Positions 1-10,926 of a DNA stretch of 64,000 nt are shown here, piece after piece. The first letter of the stretch is position 1. Each line of letters opens with the position of its first letter. A program made the translations under genes and the position numbers. The stretch is taken from positions 64,439,592-64,503,591 of the forward strand of contig CM055100.1 in the NCBI GenBank assembly GCA_029204225.1, read 5' to 3'. Under the pieces are notes generated by a model. The model was not told where the DNA came from. It saw nothing but the letters and a program-made list of their open reading frames with translations, and made no database searches. The DNA is from Diphasiastrum complanatum (Eukaryota; Streptophyta; Lycopodiopsida; Lycopodiales; Lycopodiaceae).

Positions 1-293
1 AAGAGCTCAGAAAAAGCATAGAAACAAGAAAAGTATAAAAAATTCAAAGATAAGGGACTTAGATTCCCTTGGCATGAGGAAGGATAAACGAAGTAGAACT
101 AGAGTTAGTTTCGTGCACACCTAGATCATGAAAGTTGATCAAATCTGCCAGCTGCTAGAATTATATTAGGCAATTACCTCTCCCTCTCTCCCTCCGCTAT
201 CCTCAGAGTCCCGTCAAACCAATGCACTCGCTGGCACAATTAAACCTTACAGCAGCTGCTGTTGAATCTAGTGCTGTTGAATCTAGTGATGTG

Positions 294-296
<3 letters not shown>

Positions 297-349
<53 letters not shown>
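297..349. repeat. (GA)n microsatellite, left arm
   Basis: A perfect run of about 53 bp of GA dinucleotides. The right-arm counterpart at about 43706-43752 is about 6 bp shorter, so slippage has occurred since the arms separated. Confidence 0.97.
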
Positions 350-816
350 AGAAACTGTGTTTCTGTCATGCAGCATCACCATGCAGGGGAGAGAGGGGAA
401 AAAGACGCAACATGGGTAGGACCCACATTCCCAAAACACAATCGAGGCCCAGTAAGAGCCCATTCTTCTTCGCTCCCTCGCTCATAGCTGCAGTTGCAGC
501 TGCATATCTCTCCTTCTCCTCTCAGCTGGCTCATCAAAGAGCTTGTGTGAGGAGGACCACCTGCTACGTACATGGCCACCAGAGCTGACGGCTGTGTGAT
601 ATGGTGGAGTGAGTGAGATGTCTTTTGACTCTTGAGCCACAACCCAAAGGCCCTTAGTCCAAGGGTTCTTCCACGTAATGGCCACTTCGAGTCTTTTTCC
701 TTGTCTTTGTTTTTGCTTGTTTCAAGCAAAAATTGATAGGTCACACAAGTGCTACCTATGTCGCTTTCTAAGCAACTAAAAAAAGGGCAAAAAAATCCCC
801 AACTCTCCATTACGTA

Positions 817-927
817 TTAGGTATCCTTTGCGCGAGAAGGCTGGCTACCAGCATTAGATAGTTCAGCCGCTGCAGAAGCAAAACCTGCCATAGGACGGTA
901 GCCGGTCATCAGATGAAGGATACCTAA
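817..927. mobile_element. 111-bp MITE-like element, left arm
   Basis: It begins TTAGGTATCCTT and ends with the exact reverse complement AAGGATACCTAA. CGTA lies immediately outside both ends, a possible 4-bp target duplication. There is no coding sequence. A mirror copy sits at about 43124-43234 in the laccase upstream region. The 12-bp terminal repeats are seen directly. Calling it a non-autonomous DNA transposon is inference, because the superfamily cannot be assigned. Confidence 0.5.
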
Positions 928-1314
928 CGTAGCAGTTGTAGATATATGGCTGAGATTAGACATGTTATGGCCTTAAATTAGGCCCTCTTGACTTATCACA
1001 ATATCCCACATCTCTATTATTCCGCTTCACAAATGCTACGTACACGAAAGGGGGCCCTTCTAGGCACAAAGCACTTATGAAAGTGAAGTTAATATAAGAA
1101 TTGTTTTGAAATAGGCAAATTTGAGGGGCTTTTATTTATCTATTTACTTAAGTAAGTGAATCTTACAAATATGTAAAGTTCCTAGATTACAATCAGCTTT
1201 AATAGATCCATTTCATGACATTTCAAAATCCTCCAAATACACCACTTTTTCATGCGTGTCATATGTATAGGGAACGACATGTGAAGATTTTATGAATCAC
1301 TAAGATCCAAAAAC

Positions 1315-2135
1315 TGAAGAAACAAAGTGTTTCTATTACCAAAGCTTTGCTAGCTTTTAACTTCCAACCTGACAAAAAGACACGAAGCGAAAATGTTCGT
1401 GAACATCCTGACGAAAAGACACGAACGCGAAATATTCACGAAAGAAAAATGTTCGAGACACAACAGGAGAAAGTCAGACGACGCGAAAGTCAAACGACTT
1501 GAAGCGACACGAAAATCTTTGCGACATTTTTTGACCTTCACGCTCCAAAGAATCAGGAAGATCATACAAGTATCATGAAGTACAAATCTCTGATCTGATA
1601 TGATGATGTTAGCGAAAGAGCGTTAGGACGTGCCTAACCCACCACTCTTGTAATCCATGATTAGTTATAGTTTGTTTAATCTATCTAATCAGAGATCCTA
1701 CTCTGAATGTATGCAATTTCTAGATGTATAAAATACATACAGTAGCAGATAGAAAATATACAGAATAGAAGTCCGCCTGTGAGCGAGACACTACTCGTGG
1801 GAGAACGCCGCTTCTCTCATGCCAATGCGCTGTGTGGGTCTGTCATACAGCGCTCGAAATCAAGAGGATCAATAGATGATATTGTAGCTATTACGCACAT
1901 ATCACCCTTAATGTTTGTATGATCTTGAATGAATTATTGTCTGGTATTGCTCATGTATCTCATTCAGCTTTTATCAATTCCGCACACTGGTTCAATTTTG
2001 TTGAATGTTGTATTAATCTATAACGTAGATCAACAGTGTCTGTCTACTTTCTGGAGGACTGTAGGAATGATATAGCAGGCAGTGACCCAATCATATCTGA
2101 AATCCATCCAAATTCATTTCATTCACGATTTGTTT
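1315..2135 (+). mobile_element. 5' LTR of copia family A, left arm
   Basis: The start TGAAGAAACAAA and much of the body match the LTRs of the complete element B (50352-51324 and 55524-56491), so A and B are one family. Just after the LTR, the bases that hold the tRNA-Met primer site in B (TGGTATCAGAGCC at 51326) are missing: A runs from GAGCC straight into TGTCATAGTCTGAT. This copy has lost its primer site and could not be reverse transcribed. The mirror LTR is at about 41915-42736, minus strand. The 3' boundary is approximate because of this deletion. Confidence 0.8.
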
Positions 2136-2241
2136 GTTTTTGAGCCTGTCATAGTCTGATATAGCCACAAGGCTATCAGATCCAGGAGGCTAAGCATTCA
2201 AGACAAAGAACCATTAACAAGTGAGAACACAATTCACAACA

Positions 2242-3655
2242 ATGGCTTCAATAAGTAGTATATGGCACCGAGGAGATGCCTACAACAACAGGCAAGGAGC
2301 TACGCGAATGGAGGGAGAAGACTGACAAGGTAGTAGCCGTATTATCTTCATCCATCAAGGATAGCCTGAGTCTTGTCCTGGCTACAATCTCTAAAGCAAA
2401 AGAGATGTGGGATACTTTACTCACAAGATTTCAGACAAAATCATGCAGTCAGATCATGCTACTCGAAGATCGGCTAACAAATCTGTAGTGGGATGGCAAA
2501 GATCTCACTTCCTTTATCAGAAAGATGAAAGATCTGTTTATTTCATTACACAATTATGGAGCAGAAAATGCAGTAACAGAGAAGCAGCTTACTTATTTGT
2601 TGAGAGTCTTACCAAGATCCTTCGAGACAACCAAAATGCTGCTAGCAAAGGGTCCTACTATGACACTCGAAAAGGTAGTTGTCGAGATTCGAGAAGAAGT
2701 CAAAGCTCGAGAGCACCTTGATTACAAAGGATGCTTCTGACCAAGCCCTCTACAACAAATAAAAGACTAAGAAGCAATTCAAGCCTAAGAGGGAGTCAAA
2801 TCAGCAAGATCGAGATCGGCAGGCAGAAGGAGCCAGCAAAGGCAAATGGAAGAACAAAGGAAGTTCGAAACAATAGAGTGGAGACAAGAAGACATGCGTG
2901 AGATGCAAACGAGAAGGACATACTGTCGATTCGTGTTGGCTAAATTTGAAAATTGAGTGTATCGACTGTCATAAGAAGGGTCATGCAATGTACTGCTACC
3001 AGAACCCAAGAAACAAACAAGCTCAAAGTAGACATGAGAACAATAATAGTTCGTCCTATATCGAGGAGCCAGAGAGCTCCAAGATGGGCGAAGAAAGAAC
3101 AAATCATGAAAATTCAACCGCCTACATCTGTGCAAACATGTGTGCAATATCAACACTTGACAGACTGGAGATAATTCTTGATTCAGAAGCTACCTCACAC
3201 TTCGTTACATCAAGATGGATCGTGTCTGATTTCCGAAGTGCATATCCATCAAGATTTATCGTTCGGATCAAAGCATCAAGTGAATGGTATTGGTTCACTA
3301 TGGCTCAACACTAACGACAGAGACAGACGACTCAAAGATGTTCTGTTTGTGCCTACACTGCAGCAGGACTTGCTATCAGTGGTAGGGATGTGTATAACAT
3401 TTTCAGACGAAGCATGTAATGTTGTTGATGCAAGCATCAGTACACTTATCACTCAAGGCAGAAGAAAAGACAACTTGTATCACTTGAAGGTATACCTATC
3501 TACAGATCAAGTACATCAAACCGATGGTGATTTGTCAGATATTCTATGTCACAAGAGACTATGTCATATGAATTCAATGGCACTATATCAAGCAAGCCAT
3601 CATGGAGCAATCACATTGGTGAGCATCTCGAATGCAACCAGTGTGATGCATATGT
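2242..3655 (+). pseudogene. Ty1/copia family A gag-protease-preintegrase remnant
   Basis: This is the 5' part of a copia polyprotein. A Gag (UBN2/retrotran_gag type) region at 2276-2740 includes EMWDTLLTRFQTK. A zinc knuckle near 2895-2935 reads CKREGH with a downstream Cys. A second knuckle near 2955-2995 (CHKKGHAMYC) has three residues instead of four before the last Cys; element B has the canonical spacing. The protease site near 3176-3195 reads DSEA where DSGA is expected, so it should be inactive. A GAG-preintegrase segment follows to about 3640, where it joins copia C leader sequence. Stops and frame changes break it into pieces. No integrase core, RT or RNase H remains here. The right arm has a mirror copy with 15 bp more at the junction. 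Confidence 0.85.
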
Positions 3656-3699
3656 GGGAGCAGGCACTGATATCACTTTATGGGCGAAAATAGATATAA

Positions 3700-3711
3700 G
3701 CTTTGATACCA
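3700..3711 (-). other. tRNA-Met-type primer binding site, copia C
   Basis: On the minus strand TGGTATCAAAGC follows the LTR at 3720-5005. It differs by one base from the usual plant PBS TGGTATCAGAGC. It marks this LTR as one that was followed by an internal region, now truncated at its junction with family A near 3640. Confidence 0.7.
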
Positions 3712-4130
3712 CTTCTATTGGAAGAAAAACAAGAAATTGGTTATAACCGGGACCGTGGATTACTTGGAGAATGGAGCTACGAGCACTTCTTTGTGTGTGA
3801 AATTGTGTAGGAGTCATAGACTGCCGTGAAAGAGAGATTGCAAAGGAATTAGACGTCTGAGACAGCCATGCAATCCTCTAATGCTAATAGCCTGATATGA
3901 AGATAATGTAGAATCAATTTAGGCGTCAGAGACAACCATAAAATTCTCTTCTTAATAATGTTTGTGTGAGAGGAGCAAGAGTTATCATTCAACAAGAATG
4001 CGAAGGCGTAGAACAATAGCGAATCTATATATTGAAGTTGTAAATACAACGATCAGACCACAATACAATTGCGTTGATAAGCGCGTGATTCTACTAACAG
4101 ATTCAAGACAATTGCTAAGGTTCTAAAATA

Positions 4131-4262
<132 letters not shown>

Positions 4263-4549
4263 ATCCTTAACTCTGAGGAGTCAGCTACTGATATAAGGCG
4301 TTCTCCACCATCTGACCTTACGTATCATGTTCCTCTCTCTCTCTCTGTACAATTGGATATATCAACTGGAAAAATCTTGTACTAACTTAACTTTACAATT
4401 ACAAGATTGATAACAGCTGTTAAACTGATCAGTGGATCAGTTCGTTGATGGAGCATGAAGGCTTTATGCTCTAATAGCAAAAATATGTGTATTTAAACAA
4501 ACTACAAATGTGACACTCCTTGGCCTTTTGGCCGTTGCCTTTACCTGAG

Positions 4550-4672
4550 GACAGCCTTCAGGATTTGTAAGACACCTTCGGCGTTTGGAAGACACCTTCA
4601 GCGTTTGAGACACCTTCGGAGTTTGGAAGACACCTTCAGCATTTGAAAGACACATTCGACGTTTCTAGGACA
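4550..4672. repeat. Short tandem repeat, about 20-bp unit
   Basis: Five or six degenerate copies of a unit like GACACCTTCGGCGTTTGGAA follow one another. Units vary at one to four positions and one lacks a few bases. The array is inside the copia C LTR and is mirrored at about 39385-39505. It has no coding role that I can see. Confidence 0.8.
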
Positions 4673-5014
4673 TCGCCTTTGATTTGTAGGACAACTTCGG
4701 CCTACTGTAGGGCAAGTGTCGCATTTTTTCGCCTGTTGAAAACTGCATGCAAATATGCAGTGTCGAATGTTTCCTCAATTTTTGCCTGTGTAGAGACCTG
4801 TATAAAACTTGCATTGTCGCCTGTCAGAAAACTCAGTGTAAAAACACAGTGTTGAATTTTTCGCATTTTTCATCTGTGCAAAAAATGCGAGTAAAAACCA
4901 GATTGTAGCGATAGTTCATTTTCTACAAGTTACATTTGAGAGAGTAAAATTTAGAGAAGGAAGGAGGGCTGTTGGGATGAGTAGGAGTAAGATTAAACTC
5001 CAACACCCCCCCTT

Positions 5015-5775
5015 AAGCTAACTGCTGTGATCTGGAGTCTGCTAACAATCGCTAATGCATTTAATGAATTACTCTCTGATCAGACAGACGCTCTAGTGCA
5101 TTACAGTCGTTTGCTGTGTTTCCGTAAAGCATGCTCTAAAGAACTGTCTTAAAACCATCTTATTCATCTGTCGCGAATACTTTCTTTTCGGCACTCAAAT
5201 AACGACTATCTTTGGTATAGTCTAGCACGATCATTGAATAAAGCTGTATGTATACATATGAGATGATAGTCCCTGTATGAAGAATTGAGTCTTTGATCTG
5301 TTTTCCTGATTGGCATTGACATAAGTTTCTAACATGTTCTAAAACTCTTCGTGTTCTTTAACCAATAAGTTGGGCTTTAGTTGTTGAGGACTTCTGTTTA
5401 GAAACGAATAGTTCGCGAACGCGATTAATTAATTGTTTGCATAGTCGCGAATACATCAAACAATTCTCGATTATCTGTTTGATACCTTAATCAGCCAGAG
5501 TGTAGTACTGTTGGACTACTTTGATAACATCTCATCTGTAGAACGCGCTTCCTTCAATTCGATAGAGGCCAGATTGTTGTTCTGAATTTATTAATATTAC
5601 CCATCCCAAACATAAGTAATACTGGTTACTTTTTAATGTCTGTCGACAACCAGAATAACACTCGAAACCACTTGTCATAAATTGTACCAAAAATATAACT
5701 TTCTAACGCTGTCCTCTGTGGGAACGACATTATTTACTATAAAATCTATATTAACCCTGTTGGTATAGTACGACA
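5015..5775 (+). mobile_element. 5' LTR region of gypsy family D, left arm
   Basis: This sequence precedes the tRNA-Asp-type primer site. Its last part (about 5617-5775, ending GTATAGTACGACA) recurs at 14043-14185, the expected position of the 3' LTR end of the same element, which supports calling it an LTR. The exact left boundary with the copia C polypurine tract at 5014 cannot be fixed. The mirror copy is about 38275-39040. No gene is visible. Confidence 0.6.
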
Positions 5776-5787
5776 TATACCAATTTT

Positions 5788-5806
5788 TGGCACTGTTGTC
5801 GGGGAT
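5788..5806 (+). other. tRNA-Asp-type primer binding site of gypsy D
   Basis: TGGCACTGTTGTCGGGGAT resembles the primer site TGGCGCCGTTGCCGGGGA of Athila/Tat-type plant gypsy elements. The differences are mostly the C-to-T type expected from methylation decay. The right-arm copy (38251-38266, minus) carries different changes, so each arm has mutated separately. Confidence 0.7.
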
Positions 5807-5857
5807 AGTTTAGGAAAGGTATAAGAAATATGACAAATCCATCTCCATCTCTAGTGT

Positions 5858-7788
5858 ATGTCAGATAGAGAATCCAGATTAGAACAATACCGTAAGCTTA
5901 GAGAGGAATGTATACGAACACAAAGTGAGAGTAGTAGTCGAAGAAATCTAGACGAAATCACTGCCCAGTTACTTGAACTCCTCCTGCTGCACGTTTCACT
6001 TCTATCTCTAAAATTAAATACTATTATTTTATAGGGACTTCTTCGGATGATGCAGATAGCTATGTCTCACAATTCGAGTCAATCGCTAATGCGAATAACG
6101 AGGGAACTGACGTAGACAAACTACGAATCTTCCCTGGTCTGCTAAGAAAGCAAGTGTATCTGGTACAATCAAGTTGAACCAGGCCGTGTAGGAACCTGGT
6201 ACATGCTGAAAGATGCATTTCTGGACCAGTTCAGAGGAAGAAGAATAAAGAATCCCTTCGCAAATATACACGAAAGGTTAAAAATCTCATAAGAAAACTA
6301 ACCGGTGTATATCTCGTGGATATGCAGATCGAATGGTTTTTGGCTGGTTTACCACCAAAAATTGATCGATATTGCAGACAAAAGGACATGACCTCCTTAG
6401 CAGTAGTAATAGCTAGTGCTGAAAATTTTGAGACCTCGAAACTAGCATGAAAGCGACGATCAACTAAGAAATCTCGAAAGTCGAAGACTGATTCTAGTAA
6501 TAGCGATGATGATTCAGATTCTGATTCAAGTACCAGTTCTTCAAGCTCGAAATCTGAAAGCAGCAATTCATCAGAATCAAAAGCTGACAAAAAAGTGAGA
6601 AAGAATAAACGACGAACTAAACGAAACGATGACACAAAAGTTGTCGAGGATAAGTCGTCAACTTCTAAAGTTGAAAAGCTTTGGAAGAGTAATATGGCTG
6701 ACCTTAATAAAAAGTTTAATGACTTGAAAGTGCAGATCTCTGAAGTTGCAGATAAAAGACCAAAAGCGTCTTCTTCCAACTCAGGAATGTGGTGTACGAA
6801 ATGTGGAACTACTGGACACACTAAGGAAGACTGCACTATTGTGAATGTCAAATACATTGAAGATCCTACCCAGGAGGTACTTTTTATTTTTCAAAATGAT
6901 GCGACTACTAACTATGTATAGGGTACTGCAGCATCAGCCCAGCAGGACAGACCCAAGTTCGCACCAAGAAGACATAATCCTCCTGAATTTGTTGGACCAG
7001 CAAAGTCTCAAACCGCGACTAAACTAGTTTCGGGCAGCTGCTACAACTGTGGAGAGCCGGGCCATTTTTCTCCTGACTATCCTCAACCGCGAAAGACGAT
7101 TGGTTATGTACCATTATGTTTGAATGGCAGAGAGCCTGGCCACAAGTATCCTGATTGCCCTCAGCCGTAGAAGCCACGACCCAAATATCAGTATGCAGCA
7201 ATACCAGCTGCTGCAGACACGAAAGCGAAAGCTGCAACTGATGCTGTTGTGCAGAGAATTGACGTTATTGAAGAAAAACTGGCAAAGACAGAAGATCAGT
7301 CCTGGCCAAGTGATGTGGAGAAATTATCCAAAGTCACAACGAGAAGCAAAAGCTCCTCGAAACCTGATTAGAAATCTTCGACAAGGCGCAGAAAATCCTC
7401 GAAAAAAAAATCCTCTAGCAAAACAACGAACAAATCTACGACTAAAGAAGATCTCAAAGATGACCCTGACTATGACCGCGATGCTGCGAAGTTATTTGCA
7501 AAAGATATCTCGGCGTCAGAAGCAAAGGAAATCATCAACGTTGAACTTCAGACAGCTACTCCAGAAAAGGTGGTCACTTTCGAGCAAGAGGACGAAGAAA
7601 TCATGAAGACAAAATTGTCTAGTGCTATTATTGATAAACCAACCTCGAAATCGAAGACAAAAGAATACAACATCATGATTGATATCGGATCTCTTCGTCC
7701 GAACATTACTTTTGAACAGCTGTTGGCAGATAACACTTATTACAAAAAGCAACTAAAAGGAGAAAAACATTTTTCTACCAGATGCTAG
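5858..7788 (+). pseudogene. Gypsy family D gag remnant, left arm
   Basis: An N-terminal capsid-like region lies at 5858-6450. An acidic Ser-rich stretch and a basic Lys-rich stretch follow at 6450-6700. A zinc knuckle at 6787-6832 has the full CX2CX4HX4C pattern (CTKCGTTGHTKEDC). A second knuckle-like motif near 7040-7080 has lost its last Cys (CYNCGEPGHFSPDY), and a third degenerate one lies near 7115-7160. The region after it is rich in Lys and Ser. Several stops and frameshifts interrupt the frame. Gag would coat the element RNA. The right-arm homologue is at 36206-38195 on the minus strand with different lesions. A large Lys/Ser-rich Gag with an Asp-type primer site suggests the Athila/Tat group, but lineage needs a tree. 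Confidence 0.8.
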
Positions 7789-7792
7789 TGTT

Positions 7793-8473
7793 TTGTCTAT
7801 CAATTTAGGTGATCTCGATGCACCTGAGATTGATATTACCATTGCGGGATGCCTGATAAAAAAAGTGCCAATTGACTCTGGTTCTAGTGTGAATATAATT
7901 ACAAAAGACACAACTCATGATTTGGGGCTAACTGACATTCAACCAACACAGCGAAACATCAAGTTAGCTGATTCGACACGACGAAAATCTGTTGGAGAAC
8001 TGAAAGATGTTACTGTCTATATTCAAGCCAAGCCATTCACAATGAATTTCATTGTTATCAAACCACTCGGTTTGTCATCCTATTCTGTGCTGATTGGATG
8101 ACCTTGGCTTTATCAATCAAACGCAAGTGTACATTGGAAATCCAGAGAGCTGAGATTTCAGACTGGTGAGACCAATAACCGAGGTAAGCCAGTAGAACAA
8201 ATCATAACCTGGAGTCATGACAAATATGAAGGTGAAACTCCTTTGTCCGACACCAGCTTTACATCAGAAGAATCTTCGTATGCCTTGAATATTTTTCCCA
8301 ATGAATCTGATATTGAAGTACAATACTTTGAATGTTACGAGAATGTTGATGACGAAGAATTCTTCGATGCCTGCGACGCTGAAGTGGATGTTTCATATGA
8401 AGAAATTAACGTTGCAGACACGAACTCAAAAGAGTCTGACGATTCGAGTGACAAATCTGAACATGAATGGTAA
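7793..8473 (+). pseudogene. Gypsy family D aspartic protease remnant
   Basis: This is a retropepsin-like domain. IDSGSSVNIIT holds the catalytic D-S-G triad at about 7870-7900. A hydrophobic stretch ends SYSVLIG near 8100, where TGA replaces the Arg codon (CGA) kept in the right arm. An acidic linker follows at 8243-8473. The right-arm copy (35590-36201, minus) is open over the protease and about 100 further codons, which confirms that the stop near 8100 is a later lesion. The protease would cleave the Gag-Pol polyprotein. Confidence 0.82.
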
Positions 8474-8499
8474 CAAGAACCAGGTTGACGACAAGAAAA

Positions 8500-10926
8500 C
8501 ATCTGTGGAGTCAACCATGTGTGAAATTCATGGCCATACCAAGGCCAGTATGACAGAAGGTATCATTTTACCAGATTCAATGAACTGATTGAACTTGCAC
8601 CTGGCAGATTTGTGCATGTTTCAAAGTCACTTGGAGGATCGAAGTTAGTGGAATTCACTGAACTATTGAAGGAGTATCAAGACGTTTTTGCTTGGTCACT
8701 CGACGATTTGAAGGGTATACCTGCAGAATTCGGAGAGCACCAAATTGATGTGGTACCTATTTGACAGAGACAATATCGTCTCAATCCTAAGTACTCTCTC
8801 ATGGTCAAGGACGAACTTAACAAGCACCTTAAGGCAGATATAATCTATCCCGTCTTAAGTACTGAATGGATTTCACCCATTGTTGTCGTCCCAAAAAAGA
8901 AGACTGGCAAAATACGAATATGCCAAGATTTTCGCAAACTCAATGCTACCACAAGGAAGGATCATCATCCTCTGCCTTTCACTGATTCCATCCTAGATCA
9001 GGTTGCTGGTCAAGAGCGTTATAGTTTCTGTGACGGCTTTTCTGGATATAATCAGGTTGGAGTGCGAAAGGAGGATCGTTCAAAGACCACATTTTCTTAA
9101 CTGCGCTGTAGAAGCTGCAAAATTCAAATGCAGCTTGATTGCAGTAAGGTGGTAAGCAAACCAGTGCTGCGCACATGAAGGCTAAGTCATGAAGCTGCCA
9201 ATGGAGCTTGATTGCAGTCACCTAATTACCAAAAAGAGAGCACAATTACTTCGCAGCACCTAGGCCATGCTGCAGAAGCTGCCAGATTGCCAACGGATCT
9301 TGATTGCATCAGTTAGCTAGTAACCAAAGAGCTGATCATATCGCGAAAGCTACGGACTGAGCTACGAATGGACTACGGATTGGGGCACTTATGCCTACAA
9401 CAAAATGCCCTTTGGTCTTTCTAACGCTCCAGCGACTTTTCAACAAATTATGATGTTAATTTTCGTTGCCTTCCTGAGAACTTCTCTCGAAATATTTATT
9501 GATGATTTCTGTGTATACAGTGATATAAAGACACACCTGTAGAAGCTAAAATTAACATTGCAACGGTGTCGAGATACTTGTTTATCTCTTCATCCAGAGA
9601 AATGTTTTTTTTGGTATGAAAGAAGGAATATTGCTCGAACACAGAATATCTAACAGAGGAATATAAGTCGACAAAGATAAAGTGGAGCTTATAAAGAATC
9701 TCCAGATACCAACCAATTTATGTGAATTAAAAACTTTCTTAGGACATGTTGGCTATTACAGGAGATTTATTCAAAATCATGCTTCTATTGCTGCCTCTCT
9801 TACACATCTACTGAAGAAACAAGTGGAATACTTGTGGACGAATGAACAGCAGAAAGCATTCGAAGAATTTTAAGCAAAGGTTGATCAATGTTACTATTCT
9901 AAGACCATCCAACTGGGCTATTTTATTTCACAGTTATGTGGATGTTTCTGCATTTGCTATTGGCGTCTGTCTAAGCTAGAAGGACGACCAGAAGAAGGAT
10001 CATCCCATCTACTATGCGAGTCGACAACTCAGTGCATCAGAGAAAAATTATTCGGCTATAGAAAGGGAAGCACTTGGCATGATTTTCACTATAAAAAAAT
10101 TTCGTCATACTTTGCTGGGATATGCATTTATTTTTCATGTGGATCATTATGCTCTTAAATATCTTGTAAATAAACCAGATCTATCAGGACGAATTGCTCG
10201 ATGGGTTCTACTTCTGCAGGAATTTACTTATCAAGAAGAGCTTCAACAAAGAAAATGTCATATGAATGCTGATTATCTATCGCGACTCAGCACCGAAAAA
10301 ATTGAAGACCCTATCAATGATGATTTTACAGACAAACATTTATTCAAGATTTCATCTACAATTTCACTATATTCTGATATTATTACTTATCTTAAGGATC
10401 AGATATATCCGGATGGTTATGATTTGGAGCAAAAGACAGTTTTTCAATATAAGATAGCACCTTATACAATTATTAACAATGTTCTATACAAGCTTGGTGC
10501 TGACCATCAACTACGAAGATGTCTCGAAACTGAAGATATTAAAAAGGTCGTTAAAGCCTTACACTCAGAAGATGCTGGTGGACATTTTGCTTTGAAGAAT
10601 ACAGTTAATAAGATATTGACTGCCAAGTATTGGTGGCCAACAATGTTCGAGGATGTATCAAATTTTATTCGTTCATGTGATCCATGCCAGAGATCTGGTA
10701 AGCCTACAAAAGCAATGAATTGGCCATTGACACCAGTCTTGCCTCTTGCACCATTCGAGAAGTGGGAGATTGACTTTGTCGGTCCAATCAAACCTGTTAC
10801 CCGACATACAAAATATCGTTATATTCTAGTTACAACGGATTATGCTACCAAGAACGTTGAAACAGAGACGACAAAATGAAACGATGCGAAAACTGTCGCG
10901 ACGTTCTTATTCAAAAGTATAATCAC
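8500..10926 (+). pseudogene. Gypsy family D RT, RNase H and integrase, left arm
   Basis: A decayed Pol. The RT fingers contain VVPKKKTGKIRICQDFRKLN (8879-8938). The palm continues after a 279-bp insertion (9094-9372), with FGLSNAPATFQ and the catalytic FIDDFCVYSD near 9490-9525. An RT thumb/connection segment lies at 9682-9873. RNase H includes YASRQLS near 10010 and FHVDHYALKYL near 10135. The integrase zinc-binding part shows the HX..H and CDPCQ motifs at 10565-10690, and the first core segment (WEIDFVGPI) lies at 10765-10790. At 10926 the element stops and copia E begins. Multiple stops are present. The right-arm copy lacks the insertion and reaches the integrase C-terminus. Confidence 0.88.
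9094..9372. repeat. 279-bp insertion of three degenerate repeats
   Basis: This block interrupts the RT palm of gypsy D and is absent from the mirror position in the right arm near 34880, so it entered after the arms separated. It holds three imperfect units about 80 bp apart (near 9107, 9186 and 9270). Each pairs a GAAGCTGCC-like core with a following CTTGATTGCA. The short motif CTACGGA occurs near its right end and may reflect the insertion site. It has no coding potential. Confidence 0.75.

Larger units (their letters stand above)
1..1314 (-). other. Left-arm copy of the laccase upstream region
   Basis: This stretch has no recognisable gene. It is the reverse complement of 42737-44048, which lies directly upstream of the laccase gene, so it should be the 5' flank of a second, minus-strand laccase copy left of the window. 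It contains a GA microsatellite at 297-349 and a 111 bp inverted-repeat insertion at 817-927. An apparent 144-codon reading frame (376-810, minus) is preserved identically in the other arm. It has low complexity and no recognisable domain, so I treat it as non-coding. Confidence 0.75.

Noticed and set aside
203-463. Frames with long Ser-Leu or Arg-Glu runs at 203-463, 43564-43827, 45170-45554 and 54502-54882
   Set aside because: They are translations of GA/CT microsatellites, except that the last includes real but degraded RT sequence, annotated separately.
376-810. A 144-codon minus-strand frame, repeated identically at 43241-43675
   Set aside because: No domain or homology is recognisable, and identity between arms is explained by the duplication itself. 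It crosses promoter-type sequence.
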